This document shows, piece by piece, positions 10,380 through 22,480 of a stretch of DNA of 64,000 nt (the first letter of the stretch is position 1; each line of letters starts with the position of its first letter). The position numbers and the translations under genes were made by a program. Source of the stretch: Diphasiastrum complanatum (lineage: Eukaryota > Streptophyta > Lycopodiopsida > Lycopodiales > Lycopodiaceae); assembly GCA_029204225.1 (NCBI GenBank), contig CM055102.1, positions 29,068,969 through 29,132,968 of the forward strand, given 5' to 3'. Below the pieces are notes generated by a model. The model saw only the letters and a list, made by a program, of their open reading frames with translations. It searched no databases and was not told the origin of the DNA.

Positions 10380-11152
10380 ATTCAATAGTAGTTTGCTGGC
10401 GGTGGCAATTCCACAATAACTTTGATCTTAGAATAATCGGTGGCAATACCATGTCTTGATATCACATGTCCAAGCACCACTCCGTGAGAAACCCATATCT
10501 GGCATTTTTCTGGATTTAGAGAAATCTGATGTTTGTGGAATCTTTCAAAGACTTTTTCCAATCGATCCAGGTGGTCTGTATCTGTACTATGAACTCCCAA
10601 GTCGTCCAAGTAGATTTCAAGGAATTTCTGCAGATAATCTTTAAAGGCAAATTGTATTACTCTTTGGAATGAACTTGGTGCATTACAGAGTCCAAACGGC
10701 ATTACTTTGTAAGCATAGGTGCCCCATTCTGTTGCAAAAGCAGTTTTGTGGCGATCGGCAGGTGCAATCTTAACCTGGTCGTAACCACTAAATCCATCTA
10801 GGAAACTATAAGCTTCTGCTCCAGCAAGGCGATCCAAAATGCTTTCAGTAAAAGGTAACAGAAAGTGATCCTTCTGTGTCACTTTATTCAATGCTTTGAG
10901 ATTCACACAGATTTGCAATTTCTCATTTTTCTTAGGAACAATGACAATCGATGAAATCTATTCGGTATGCTCGATCTCATAAATGAAATCGGCGTCAAGC
11001 AATCTCTGAAGTTCTTTCTTTATCAAATCTTCCACATTAGGATTACAGCGATAGAACTTTGTAACCTTTGGTACTGCATCAGGTACTAAAGGTATGGTAT
11101 GTTCAATGACTGATGTCGGAATACCCTTCAAATCTTGATAAGTCCATGCAAA
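10380..11152 (-). pseudogene. Reverse transcriptase of element A
   Basis: The palm and fingers of a Ty3/gypsy RT are open at 10918-10382, with LKALNKVTQKDHF, FLDGFSGYDQVKI, GLCNAPSSFQ and the catalytic YLDD at about 10605. The upstream part (11152-10919) is interrupted by at least one stop. After PPPANYY a segment present in related copies (GxxMGHANYY) is missing, so the thumb is shortened and out of frame. Confidence 0.85.
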
Positions 11153-12728
11153 TCAATCTTGATACTTAATAAGTAACAAACAGAGTGCTTGATACTGTTC
11201 AGGAATAAGTTGTGATCCCACTTGTACAATATTTTTCGGTTCTCCTGGTTCTGTAAGATTCATTGGCTGCGTCCTAGCTGGGCCATCGTAAACCTCTTTT
11301 GATTCCGGCATGCGTTTTTCAGGTTCACGATGTGCTTTAGGTAACATGATAACCACATCATCCAGTGTATAACATTTAAAATGCTTTGGCATATCATGCT
11401 GGACTACATTTGCTCGTTCTTTTTCGAAAGGACTCGTCTTGGATCTTCGTTTAGTCTTCTTAGCAGGAATTTATCGTGGAGGTCATGACTTTCGGGATGA
11501 TAAATCTTTCTTCACAGGTGAAGACTTCCTAGACGATGATGTCTTGCTGGAGATCTGACTTGAAGAATCGTTCTTGACTTTTCCTTTGCCTTTATCCAAT
11601 AGAGGTGGCACTTCCTTTGAATCGATCTTTTGAGGAGGATTTTCCCATTTCAGGACCGTATTATAATGTTGCTTTGCTTGTTTCTTCGTCATCGAACCTG
11701 TGATCCTGTCTCCCTTCAATATAACTACTTTGGACGATTTGATTGTTGGTTCATCAGGAACATTACGCACTCCAAATCTGGTTGGATCCATATGATGTAG
11801 AATCTGTTCATCCGTAAGTTTTGCATTGCCATCATAAGTTAAGGCATGGCTCATTGGTATGAGATCATCCTCAATTGGATTTGGTATAGGTTCCGTTGAT
11901 ATCCAGGCTACATTCAGCACATTTAGTGGAAATGTGACTGGCATATCCAAAGTTTGATCTAACAAGGAAATCTCGCTCATCTCTGATTGAATATCTTGTT
12001 GACACATATATCCTGCTATACAATCAATTGTTGCAAGATCTTCGTTTCAATTGACGGTATCCGTTTGAGAATCGTAGTGAACTCCCAATTTTTTCTCTGG
12101 TCGATCACAAGTGTGATCCGTTGTTGATGAATCGTCATCCGCTTTTTGAACCACTGGCTTGATAATCCAAGTCGTAGGATCAACTTTAACTGCACGTTCA
12201 CGATTTTCAAAAGCGATTTTTCTGGTACCCCAGTTATGAATTACTTGCGCAACTCGTAACCATGGACGTCCTAAGAGAATTCGGTAGACATTTGGTGCTT
12301 CTGGTAAGTCCATCACGACGAAAGTAATGACGAATTGTACTCCTACAATCCTGACAGATATATCTTCTACCATTCCTCGTGGACGAATTGTCGTTTGATC
12401 AGCTAGCTTAATAGCAAAAGTAGCAGGCTTAATCTTTGTAAGGCCCCATTTTGAACATAGCTTTGTAGAAATCAAGTTAACTCTTGAACCACCATCTATC
12501 ACGGTTGTTTCTTTAGAAAATTGTCTATGCTGTATCGGCAGAGTGACATTCTTTTGTTCACTTTCCCACACGGCTCCAACATGGAGTACATCGTTAGATT
12601 CTTCAAATCCAGCACAAAAAAGCGGCTCCTGATGGTCTTCTGATTCTTCTTGAGCTAACTTTTGCGCTAAGACTTATTTTGCTTTTGGCACCAACTTTAG
12701 GAACTCTCCCAATGAAATATGGGTCTTG
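11153..12728 (-). pseudogene. Protease and protease-RT linker of element A
   Basis: An aspartic protease lies at about 12571-12180 with active-site VIDGGSRVNLIS (DGG in place of the usual DSG or DTG) and the ILLGRPWL motif. A charged Ser/Lys-rich linker (12007-11483) and a conserved segment HFKCYTLDDVVIMLP (near 11385) lead into RT. The same linker occurs in B at 29317-28586. Stops separate the parts. Such linkers are typical of long Athila/Tat polyproteins. Confidence 0.75.
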
Positions 12729-14496
12729 CTAGACAAAATATTCATGAGTAATTCTGTATGCGGTCATCTTGGAGGGTTCTTCGTGATGATGTAATTGATC
12801 ATTCATATCCGTACGTAAATTTCTTGGAGACTGCAATGGTGAAGACCAAACTTCAATTGTTACTTTAGCAGCTTCAAGTTTCTCTTCTTCTTGTAGATGT
12901 TTAATCCACTGTCTCATATTTTGATATCTTCGTTTTTCTGCATTAAGATTTGGATAGACTCCCGATGTTGTTGGTGTATCGTTCAATGGTATAGAATCAG
13001 CAGGTACTGAATCCACTACCGGTTCTTTTTGCTTTTGTGCTCTAGTGACCACCATCAAGGGTGCACTTGGTTTATTCTGAGCTATTGATCCTTGCTTGAT
13101 TGTTATCAAATTTACAGGTGCTGTAGCTGGTGGTGGCTTCGGTCTTGCTGGACAGTCTTTATAGCAATGCCCATATCCACAGCCACGACAGAATGGTACA
13201 AATTTCTCTTTATTTGGGCATTCTGCAACTCTGTGATTTTCCCCACATGCAAAGCATCCAAGTGGTGCTCTAGCCCAATTTCTCGAGGATTGTTGTTGAG
13301 CGGCAGCATAAATGGCATACTGTTCTGAAGATCCACCTTCTTGATCATTATCATAGCTCCATTGCTCAGCACTTCCGTAAGGTTCTGGTTCCATCAAATT
13401 GGCAGGAGGAGCAGAGTGTTTTGGTGGGGCAGGCAAAGCTAGACGTTCTGGGTATCCAAGAGTAGATTGTCGTAGTCTTGCTGCTAGATTGCCTCCATAA
13501 TGTGGATCTCGATATCCCATCTGGGCATACCGTTGCTGAATTATCCGAGGGTTGAAGTTGCAAAAGGCAGTCTCATGGTCAGGTGAATTACACAAATGGC
13601 AAACACTGATTTCCATTCGTTTTTTTCAATTGAGGACACTCGTTCACTGTGTGATTTCCTGTACAAATAGAACACCAGACATTTTCCCTGGTAGGAAAAG
13701 TCTTTGCAAACTTCTCAGGTTCCTTGTTCGCTTCTCTGTGGAAATTTTCCAATGCTTTGATCTTCTCATCAAATTGCAACTGCAACTTTTTCATCTGTTT
13801 CTGCTGGGTCTTCCCAAGTTTCTTGAACTCATTGAGGATCATTTCTACAGTAGCATTGGCATTCGTTGATGCAATATTGGTGGATGTCGTAGTATTCTGC
13901 CCTGTTGTATAAGGCAACATACTGACATTCGGCTCATCATTTGATTCTTCATCCTCCTTCCGAATTGCATTGTCCATCGCATTTTGCAAAAGTGCGTACT
14001 CGTTATGGCATTTTAGCTCACATCTGATCCGTTTAGGTAGACCTAACAAAAACCACATAATCAAGGCATTTTCATTAATCAGCTCAGGCTCACATTCAGA
14101 TCTAAGATGTTTCACCCTTTCGATGTAATCTCGAACCATTTCCCACTTTTCCATTTTAATTTTACTTAAAAGCAGCAAAGGGTCTTCCATAAACTTCCGC
14201 GGTTTGAATCGTTTGATAAGGGCTCGTCTAACAACCTCCCAATCTGTATGCTCAATTTCATCTTGGTTATACTACCAATCTTGTGCTGCGTCTGTTAAGG
14301 CCATAGGAAACAGCTTAAGTTTATCTTGAGGATAAATCTCACCATAAACCTCACAGGATTCAGCATAGATCTGGAGAAATCTAACTGGATCTGTTAATCC
14401 ATTATATCTGGGTAGATCCAATCGGGGTGCTCTTCTAACAATAATTGGATTGACCTCCTGTGGAGCACCTCCAGGAGCAGCTCCAGGGGCAGCCAT
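12729..14496 (-). pseudogene. Gag of element A with four zinc knuckles
   Basis: Starts at ATG 14496 (MAAPGAAPGG). A Retrotrans_gag-type capsid region follows (PRYNGLTDPVRFL, RFKPRKFMEDP, WFLLGLPKRI). Four zinc knuckles come after it: CSICTGNHTVNEC, CHLCNSPDHETAFC, CFACGENHRVAEC and CRGCGYGHCYKDC. The frame has one TAG stop replacing a Trp codon at about 14272 and one frameshift near 13620 in a run of A bases, between knuckles 1 and 2. The C-terminal part contains MVVTRAQ, seen at the gag-protease junction of plant Athila/Tat elements. Confidence 0.85.
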
Positions 14497-14605
14497 CTTT
14501 AGAAATTTAGATCAAATCGATAATTGTGGGGTCGAAGATCTCTCGTAGTATAGCCCTTCCGCCTGTCAACAAAGGTTAGATCACTGGATAGGTGCCTAAC
14601 TATGC

Positions 14606-15333
14606 ATAGATGATACTTTTAGTTAATTTCCTACTTTCTCCCTTAACTCTACTCACCACTATACTACTCTTCTTTAACTCTACTCCTCTACATTCATCAT
14701 AGTTTGGTTGAAAGGAAGGAATGGAGAAGAAGAGATTGAGAAGAGAAGAGAAAGAGAGAGAAAGAGATTGAGGGTGGAGGTTAGCTCAAATGCTCCTTAT
14801 GCTTGCTAATGAAAAAACATTCACTATGGCAAACAATAAACATGGAAATAGAAAGCAATAGAAAACATAACCAAGAGCAATAGCAAGTAGTGAATAGAAA
14901 ATGAGGATGCTTCTCTTCCAAAAATGGTAGAGTTTCCTCCTCCTCATCAAGCATGGAAATAGTGTACAAATGGTGTCTTTTTATAAAATGGGAAAGGCCC
15001 TTGCCCCTCAATCTTATTGGCTAATATTCACAATGATCCTAACCATTCATCTTGGACCCAACTTGATCCAAGGGTCCACAAAAAGTACATTAGAAATCAC
15101 AAGATTCATGTGAGTCCCAATTTGGACCCAACTCTAAAAAGTGATCTCTAAGTTTGAAAATGACATTGGGCCTCTAGTTTTATTTTAATTACAAGGCCCA
15201 AGTCAAGTTTATTTTATCTATAACTTCGATTGCGTGCTGGCCATGGGCTTATACACGCAGGATGCCATGCCCTCGCAACACATTTTATTGGAGGATTTTA
15301 TTTATTTACACTTTGTTGGGAATACCCCCAACA
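14606..15333 (-). repeat. 3' LTR of element B
   Basis: Begins (minus) TGTTGGGGGTATTCCC at 15333. From about 14616 rightward it matches 33425-34149 nearly base for base, apart from an indel in the CTCTAC stretch and scattered substitutions. It carries an internal purine tract at 14715-14770. The exact left end is uncertain; 14606 (TGCC) is one possible TG terminus. Confidence 0.75.
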
Positions 15334-15379
15334 AGACCCACGGCTTGAAGTAGTGCCGGTCCCTCGGCACTCTGCCGGT

Positions 15380-18300
15380 TTAGTAGAGCGTTCTCTTGGA
15401 CCGCCTCTGGTGGATGAGATATCCCGTAACGTCTTCCATGAAGTTGAGACGGTCCAGTTTCTTCGAGTCCTTTGGTGTGTGGAAGGACTTGTGGACTCCT
15501 GTCAGCCATTCCTTGTCCACCCATGCTTGGAATCGTTTCGTCTAGGGATCTCCAAGGAATGCAGTTCGGTAATATACGTGAGCGACTGGCAGCTGGTCTT
15601 CGACTTTGTTTAAAGCGAGCGTCTTATTTGGATCAAAAAATATGGAGGGAAGTAAATCATCCCATTTTGTTTCAATGCCCATTAAATATTCCAAGTCTCG
15701 GGCGTAAGTGGCTGCCGCGCGGACTGTGGGATCGGGACAATTGATGTAGTGACTGGCGAATGCGGAGAGAGCCCTTCTGGCATCTACATCCGTTGTCCAC
15801 CCATATTCAGATTTGATGATTGGCCAGTTGAAATTGTTGAGTGTGATCTGGTCCAGAGGAGTGCGCATTCCGCCCATTTGGATCTTCTTGGACATGGCAG
15901 GAAATGCGCATTCACCCGTAACTGTTGTGGACTCGTCACGTAAGCCTTGATGGCGGCAGAGTCTCTCTCAAATAATTGTTGTCGCCACTTCGGTTTTGGT
16001 TGGAGAGCGGGTAAGGCTTGCAGTTCTTTTTCCTTGATGGTCTGAGCTGAAAATGATATATGTCAGCCGCCTCTTGATGACTCGTGGGGATATTTGGATA
16101 AAAATTCATTGATGTTCTCCTCCATGGATTTTGGTCTTCGGATGGCCCGGCTGGCAGATATCGTTTGTGACCCTCTAGATGATGTTGCTTGGTCTTGGCT
16201 GGTGGTTGCGCCTTGGCTCTAGTCTCGCATCTCAGCGGCTGCATCTGTCTACCCTTGGTCTTGGCCTTCAGACCCTTGATTTGGTTGAAATCCCCCTGGT
16301 GTCTGTTGGCTCTGATCTTGGCTGGTACTAGCCTGTGCAGCATCAAAATTAGGTGGCGGTGGAATTACTATGGGGGTGGGTTGGGCCTTCGTTTCCATGT
16401 ATTTCCGGCATGCCTTGGGGGCTTGCTTGGCCTGGGTGAGCTCTTGCGTTGTGCTTGTCCGATACTTATTGAACTCCGTCTGGTAGCTGTTGAGGGTTTG
16501 GCTATAAATCTGCACCTAACGTCGTAGAAGATTCATCTTTGATTGGGAAAGCGGCCTTCTATCCGGTGCAGATTGAGCTAACCAGACGAGCTTCTCGTCT
16601 TGTAAGGCTTTAACCTCCATCCCCAGGCACGTGTTCTCTGCTTCCAAAAGTGTAAGTTGCATCTAGATGGGGACAAGCTGTTGGGATGTTTCAGCTTGAA
16701 GCTCCCACACCTTTGTGGAGGCCTCAGTCAGTGCTTTGGAGAGGCTTTGAATATATTTGTTTAGGCCCTCCTCCTTCTGCTACAGCTTGGCAATCTCTTG
16801 GTGCCCTGCTTGTTCGTGTTGCTGAGTTAGAATCAGCTCTTGCTGCAACTTGGTGAGGTCTGCTCGCAGCCGTGTATTACTCGTTGCCAACTGTAGTACC
16901 CTGCTTTCCATAATAGCTTTGGCTGCTACCACATTTAGGATGTATTTTCCTAGGGTTTGGTACGTTGTCGTTAGATCTGTGGGAGCAACTGGTACACTGG
17001 CACTAGAAGGGGCTTGTGTTGTATCGGCCCCGACGACTTGTGAAATTCCGTCATCATTGTCTTCGATCAGGTTTTCATTTGTCCTGATGCCATCTGGGGC
17101 AGTAGGGTCAGCCCGATCTGGTGATGCTACAAAAACTATTTGTACAAATGCGTCATCAGACAGCGGTTGGCTGCCCTCGGCAACCTTTGACGAAGCGGGT
17201 GGGGTGTGAGAAACAACTGTGGAAACAAGGGTGAGGACGGTTTGTTCGAACAAGAGGATGGGAGGAACAGTGGGGAACTGAAGGGTGGTGTGGAGTATGG
17301 AAGAAGTTGAGGATGGAGCAAAAAGTGTCTGGCATGGGGGTGAAAATTTGATAACTTGCATCCATGCCAGAGTGTCGGGGGACAGTTGCAAATCAGAAGG
17401 GTTGAATGTGAGAGGAGCAACGGTGGTGGCAGGAGTAATGGAGGATGCGATGGTGATGGATGGAGCAGCAGACACTGGAAGAGAAGTAGGAGTGGTATCA
17501 ATAGAAGAAACGAGGATGGAGACAGAAACAGATGTGGATGGAATAGGAAGAGAGGTAGCAACAACAGAAATTGGAGTGGGGGGTTGCACGAAAGAAGAAG
17601 TGGCGGTGGTTGATGGAGTAGTTAGTGCTACAGTGGAGACACGTCTTCGGGTAACAAGTGGAGATGTGGATGTAGAGGCAGCGCCACGCATTCATTTGTT
17701 GGCTGTTGTGCTAATGACTGCAGGTTGGAAGGAGGTAGATGCTTGAGATGGTGGGTAAAGGTTAGTATGTGGCACAAGGGTAGACAGGAGAAATGAGCGT
17801 TGGAAACCGCGCACTTTTGTCTCGAGAAGTGCGCAGGCAAAGTTACACAACAGGGGGCCTGCTGCGATTCGCTCACGGTTGTTGGGTTTGACGGAGTTTG
17901 TTAGTTCTCGAATAAGGAAGCTATGCCAGTCGTATGGCACAACAGAGGGGTTAGGGAACTCCAGAAAGGATTTCACTATCTGACTCAGCAGCGTAGACTG
18001 GATTCTGTCCTTGCGAAGTGTTGAAATAACCAAAAAGTTATTCAACAGATGCGTAGCTACCTGAATGACGGGTTCCGTGATAGCTTCTATCAGGTAACCA
18101 TTGTTAGTCTGGATGAGAATTTTTGGTGTGGTTTGGGTGACGAATGGTTTGATCAGAGCTTTGGCATGGCGATGGGAGATGAGTTGACGATCACCGGACA
18201 TAATGCCAACGGTGATCATCGAGTCAGCGTTAATTCTGACCTTGTACATGGTACCTTGGTACAGGAAGTGAAAATGAGCCTTGTCCTCGTCCCAGGTGGC

Positions 18301-18504
18301 GTAAGCGTGAAGGGCGAGGCCCATGTTAATCTCAGAATGGAAGAGCGCCGAGTAAAAATCCATTGCTTCAAGGAGTGGGCCAGTTGTCTGCAGCCATGGT
18401 TGGATCGGAGTGTCAGAGGGTAGAGGCCAAATCAACGTGGCCTTGGGGATGTCACACTGGATCACCTGTTTGGTGCCAGAGTCTTCAGAGGATGAGGAGG
18501 CCAT
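15380..18504 (-). pseudogene. aORF of element B (most complete copy)
   Basis: About 1040 codons, starting at ATG 18504 (MASSSSEDSG) and ending at a TAA at 15380. The N domain (18504-17692, about 270 residues, with FHSEINMGLALHAYATWD, YDWHSFLIREL, GPLLCNFACALLE) is uninterrupted. One in-frame TGA just before 17691 separates it from a Ser/Thr/Pro/Val-rich linker and the first part of a coiled coil, open to 16780. The rest of the coiled coil and a Gln/Ser-rich stretch (16780-16250) carry several stops. The C-terminal domain (15895-15380) has WTTDVDARRAL, NCPDPTVRAAA, KWDDLLPS and LDRLNFMEDVTGYLI, with one stop. The 3' LTR follows within 50 bases. Function unknown. Confidence 0.8.
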
Positions 18505-19607
18505 ATTAGCAATGATGATTAGTGGTCGAAAAAGTCGGAAAAGTAGAAAAAATGGTGGAAATTGAAAAAAGATGTGGAAACAGTAGAAAACTGAGAATAA
18601 TGAGTGTTGGATGACAATGATTGTAGTTCAGAGTGAAGATCGGTGTTTAATATGAGCAGATGACAGCTTGTAGGAAGTTTGGTTGAAAACAGAAAACTTG
18701 GTATTTTCAGTGAAAATTTCGGCAGAGCTTCGCTAGCAAAGGTGACAAATGACTCGAATTTAGCCCTTATATAGTGGAATTTAGAGTGCGTATTAGGTGA
18801 AATTCACTTTCCCTTGTTCAGTTCCACCCAAATTTTGGCAGGCAACTTCTTCACAAAATTATAAGACCTCAAGAAAGTTTGCGAGAGTTCAGAAGGTGAT
18901 TTGACTGCCATGCGAAGGTTCTGCGAGGGTTCAGGCTGTCTGTGAGGGTTCAACTCTCGCAGGAAGTGATCTCTTGCACAACTTGTTTCTGTGATTGGAT
19001 TTTCAAGATCAAACCATGTAGGCAGGCTAATTTCACTGTTTTGATTCCATTTAGCACCTTGCGAGAGTTGGTAAGTTGATCTTGATGCTTTGCAAGGGTT
19101 CTAAAAATTCTACTTCTGAACACTCTCGCATACACTAAAAAATGATGATTCCTCCATCAGGAACTCTCACAAAGATTTTCATGGATGCATCTAGGTCAGA
19201 TCTGGTGACTGTCCAATTTTCAAGAGCTATCTCCCAGGGGATCTCAAAAAATCATGAAAAAAGTGCTCCTTCAGAGTGTTTTTTGACGAGATCTCCAGAT
19301 TTTCTGATTTTTAACTTTTGTAAACTGGTAATCAGCTTCATCTAGGCTTGATCTGACTGTTGGTAGTGCTCTGAAAGTTTTGATGGATTCTTGGTAGTAG
19401 ATCCCTCAGTCAATCTGATAATCTGCTTCCTTTTTGACCCTATCAAGATCTGAATCCTCCTTGGATTCTAATGGATTTCTCTGATCTTGCTAGATCTGGC
19501 TGAATCTTGATGGATTTAGCTTGATTTGGCTTGATCTCCTTAGATCTAGCGGTGATGGCTGAGCAAATTAGCTTTTTGTAATGTGCCACCCCCAATCTGG
19601 ATCTCTC
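18505..19607 (-). other. Pol-aORF spacer of element B with GCGAGAG array
   Basis: No coding sequence. Motifs of the type GCGAGAGTTC or its reverse complement occur about ten times between 18865 and 19165 (for example 18868, 18912, 18924, 18952, 19060, 19090, 19121 and 19160). The remainder (19170-19560) contains many GATCT-containing variants such as TTGATCTGGCTTGATCTC. The leader of the same element at 32380-33120 has the same motif set. A purine- and AT-rich zone lies just upstream of the aORF start (18505-18760). Confidence 0.65.
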
Positions 19608-21250
19608 TTATTGTGGTGGCCAATACTTGTGCAACCGGCTACCGTTGATGGGTGTGTCGAAGGGCGTCCCATCAAGCTGTTCTAAGTTCATGGCCCCATG
19701 ATTAAGAATTTTCTTGATCCTATAAGGTTCTTCGCCCATGAATTTTAACTTCCCCTTGATCGCCTTGGTTTTATACATCAGGACCAGATCTCTTGAATGA
19801 AGATCCTTCTTTTGTAATCTACGATCATGCCAAGCTTTGCGTCTTTCCTTTTCAGCTGCCAGTGCATGCACAGCTCGTAAGTGTGTTTCACAGAGTTTAT
19901 GCAGAGCTTTGTGGCGTAGTTGTAGAGATTTGGACTCATTAAGACGTTGCGCGGTGGAAATCCTTAATGAAGCAGCTAAAAACTCTACTGGCATCACAGC
20001 ATCCTAACCATATACCAATTGGAAGGGTGTTTGATCAGTGCTCCCTTTATATGTTGTCCTGAATGCCCACAGTGCAGCATGCAACTTGTGTTCCCAATCT
20101 GATTTGCTAGATTCAACTGTTTTCGTGAGCACGCTACACAGGATCTTATTGGATGATTCTGCTTGCCCATTACCACGAGGATAATAAGGCATACTGGTTC
20201 TGTGGATCACAAAGAATTCCTCCAACAGGACCTTGATGGTCTCGTTGATAGAATGGCTTCCGCGATCACTGATTAGTTCCACCGGGCACCTGAAGCGCAC
20301 AATGATATTTTCATAAAGGAACTTGGCAGTGGTCCTAGCATCAGTTACTCTTACTGCCTTGGCTTCGACCCATTTGGTGAGGTAGTTTGTGGCTACGATT
20401 ATGTATCGAGCCTAGGAACTCCTTGCTGCAGGGTGAATTGGACCAATATAATCCAATCCCCATTTTTTGAATGGTGCTTGGGCTAAGATTGGGTGCAGTA
20501 GATCATAGTTCAATCTCGTTGGTCTCCTTGCCCTTTGGCACACATCACACTTTTACAAGTATTCCTCCGTGTCTTTATGAATTGTTGGCCACCAACATCC
20601 TGATTGTAGGATCTTGCGAACTGTAATGTCAGACGCAAAATGACCTCCACGCATGCCTTCATGTGAAAGCAAAATGATCTGGGTGGTCTCATGAGGAAGA
20701 ATACACTACCGAAGAATTCCGTCTGGACCTCTTTGGTACAACTGGCCGGCAATCAACTGATAAGGTCTAGCCTTCAAGATCAATTTCTGCTATTCCGCCT
20801 TTGGTAGTAATTTGTCTGGTTGGCCCTGCATTAGATATCCAACAATGTCGGCAGCCCATTCTGGTACTATATTCACGTAAAATAAGGCAGCATCTGCCAG
20901 CTCATCGTCGAGTTGGGTTGCAAATCGCCTTTCCCTTGATTCGTTACACATGATCTGCCATGTAGTGTTGTTTTCCCTTGCGAACTACTAGAAAATCAAA
21001 TTCCAACAACAAAAGGAGCCATCTGGTGATTCTCCCGGTGTTGCAAATCTTATTAACGAGATATAGCAAGGGTTGATGGTCCGTATAAAAAGCTAAATGT
21101 GTGGCCATCAAATAGTGTCGAAACTTCTTAACCGTATAGATCATTGCCAGTGCTTCCCGCTCTATGGTTGAATAATTCATTTCGGTATCACTGAACTGTC
21201 GGCTTGCAAATCGGATTGGAAAATCCTTTTTGTGTTCACCTGGCTAGGTT
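19608..21250 (-). pseudogene. RNase H-integrase region of element B
   Basis: RNase H: FHVHTDASKYAVG lies just upstream at about 21300, then REALAMIYTVKKF and YTDHQPLLYLVNK (21180-20944). The integrase zinc region is frameshifted near 20700-20510 but CDVCQR-equivalent cysteines can be traced. The core at 20300-20004 is open, with ISDRGSHSINE and NGQAESSNK. The tail at 19997-19608 has KAWHDRRLQKKDL and GDxVLMYKT-like residues. Stops lie near 20416, 20004 and 20553. No chromodomain. Confidence 0.8.
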
Positions 21251-21821
21251 AAGACTGCTCCAACTGCATACTTCGATGCGTCCGTATGCACGTGGAACTC
21301 AATGGACCAATTGGGTGGTCGTAAGATTGGTGCTGAGACCAATGTATCCTTAATCTTCTGGAAAGCCTTTAGAGCTTCCTCATTCCAATGTGGATCCGTT
21401 GTGAGTTTGTAACTTGGTCTGGCTAACTCCGCAAAATCAAGAATGAAGATCCTATAATAGTTAGCATGACCCATGAAAATGTAGACTTCGCGGATCGTCT
21501 TCAGTGGTGGTAGATCAACAATGATCCCGATCTTTGATAGATCTGTGGCGATCCCGTGTCTTGACACTATATGGCTGAGTATCAAGCCATGTGTCACCCA
21601 AAATTGACATTTTTCTGGATTCAAAGAGATCTGGTATTTGCGGCATTTTCTGTAACACCTTCTCCAAATTTGATAAGTGTTATGAATCTGGTCCATGCAC
21701 GCACAGATCATCCAAGAAAATTTCCAGAAATTTTTGCAAATAATCTTTGAATGCCGCCTGCATGACTCACTGGAAAGTGCTTGGGGCATTGCAAAGTCCG
21801 AATGGCATCACTTTATAGGCA
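21251..21821 (-). pseudogene. Reverse transcriptase of element B, 3' part
   Basis: Continuation of the RT whose 5' part is at 28256-28585. The open frame includes SLNPEKCQFWVTHG, SRHGIATDLSKI, FMGHANYYRIF and LARPSYKLTTDPHWNEEA. The catalytic FLDD segment near 21720 is out of frame because of a single-base shift in this part. Cop1 begins right after 21825, with the 5-bp target duplication ATAAG at 21821-21825. Confidence 0.85.
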
Positions 21822-21825
21822 TAAG

Positions 21826-22480
21826 TGTGAAAAATACAGATCCTAAGTGGATCTAAACTCCAAGATCATTGGCTTGAATGCTTGCACTCCAAACTACATA
21901 AGCTAGGAATTGGCAACACATTCTATGCTACCTAGAATGCAAAGAACTTGATCAAAAAGCATTTATCACAAATGAAAACTTCCATAAACATCAAGTGTGG
22001 CCCAAAATAGCATTATACAGTCCATAATACATCAGCCTATCACTTTTGGAAAGCACCTAAGATCATACACAATAGCTTGAAGACAATACACACAACAATG
22101 CTCTCAATGGAGGAAGAAACAATGACAATGATCTATTGATCTCAATGAAGCATACAAAAGGTTTCTCCAACCTGTTCTCCACGACTTCCCTACTATTTAT
22201 GGATGAGGAATATGACTCTCTCTCCTCTCTCTAGAAGGTACTTGACCCTAGATATTCCCTATATAGAAAAAATAGCTAAAAATGGCTTATATGACCAAAA
22301 TACATCAAAATGGTCTCATTTTGAAGGGTATGAAGTTTGACACTTCATCATACTGAAAAAATACAGTAAATAAAAACATTGTGGCCTGGTTCACACGTGT
22401 GAAACTCTAGAACCAAAACTATTTACAATTTTAGCCAATTTAGGCCTCAAACTAGCTAGGAAATGTTGACAATTTTCACA
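21826..22480 (-). repeat. 3' LTR of Cop1
   Basis: 655 bp, starting TGTGAAAATTG on the minus strand and ending TTTTTCACA. It contains the palindrome TTCACACGTGTGAA with a CACGTG (G-box) core near 22390. Same length as the 5' LTR. Confidence 0.97.

Noticed and set aside
16850..17746. Plus-strand open frames opposite the aORF linker of element B
   Set aside because: Their composition mirrors the Ser/Thr/Pro codons on the minus strand, and equivalent frames are not kept in the other aORF copies.
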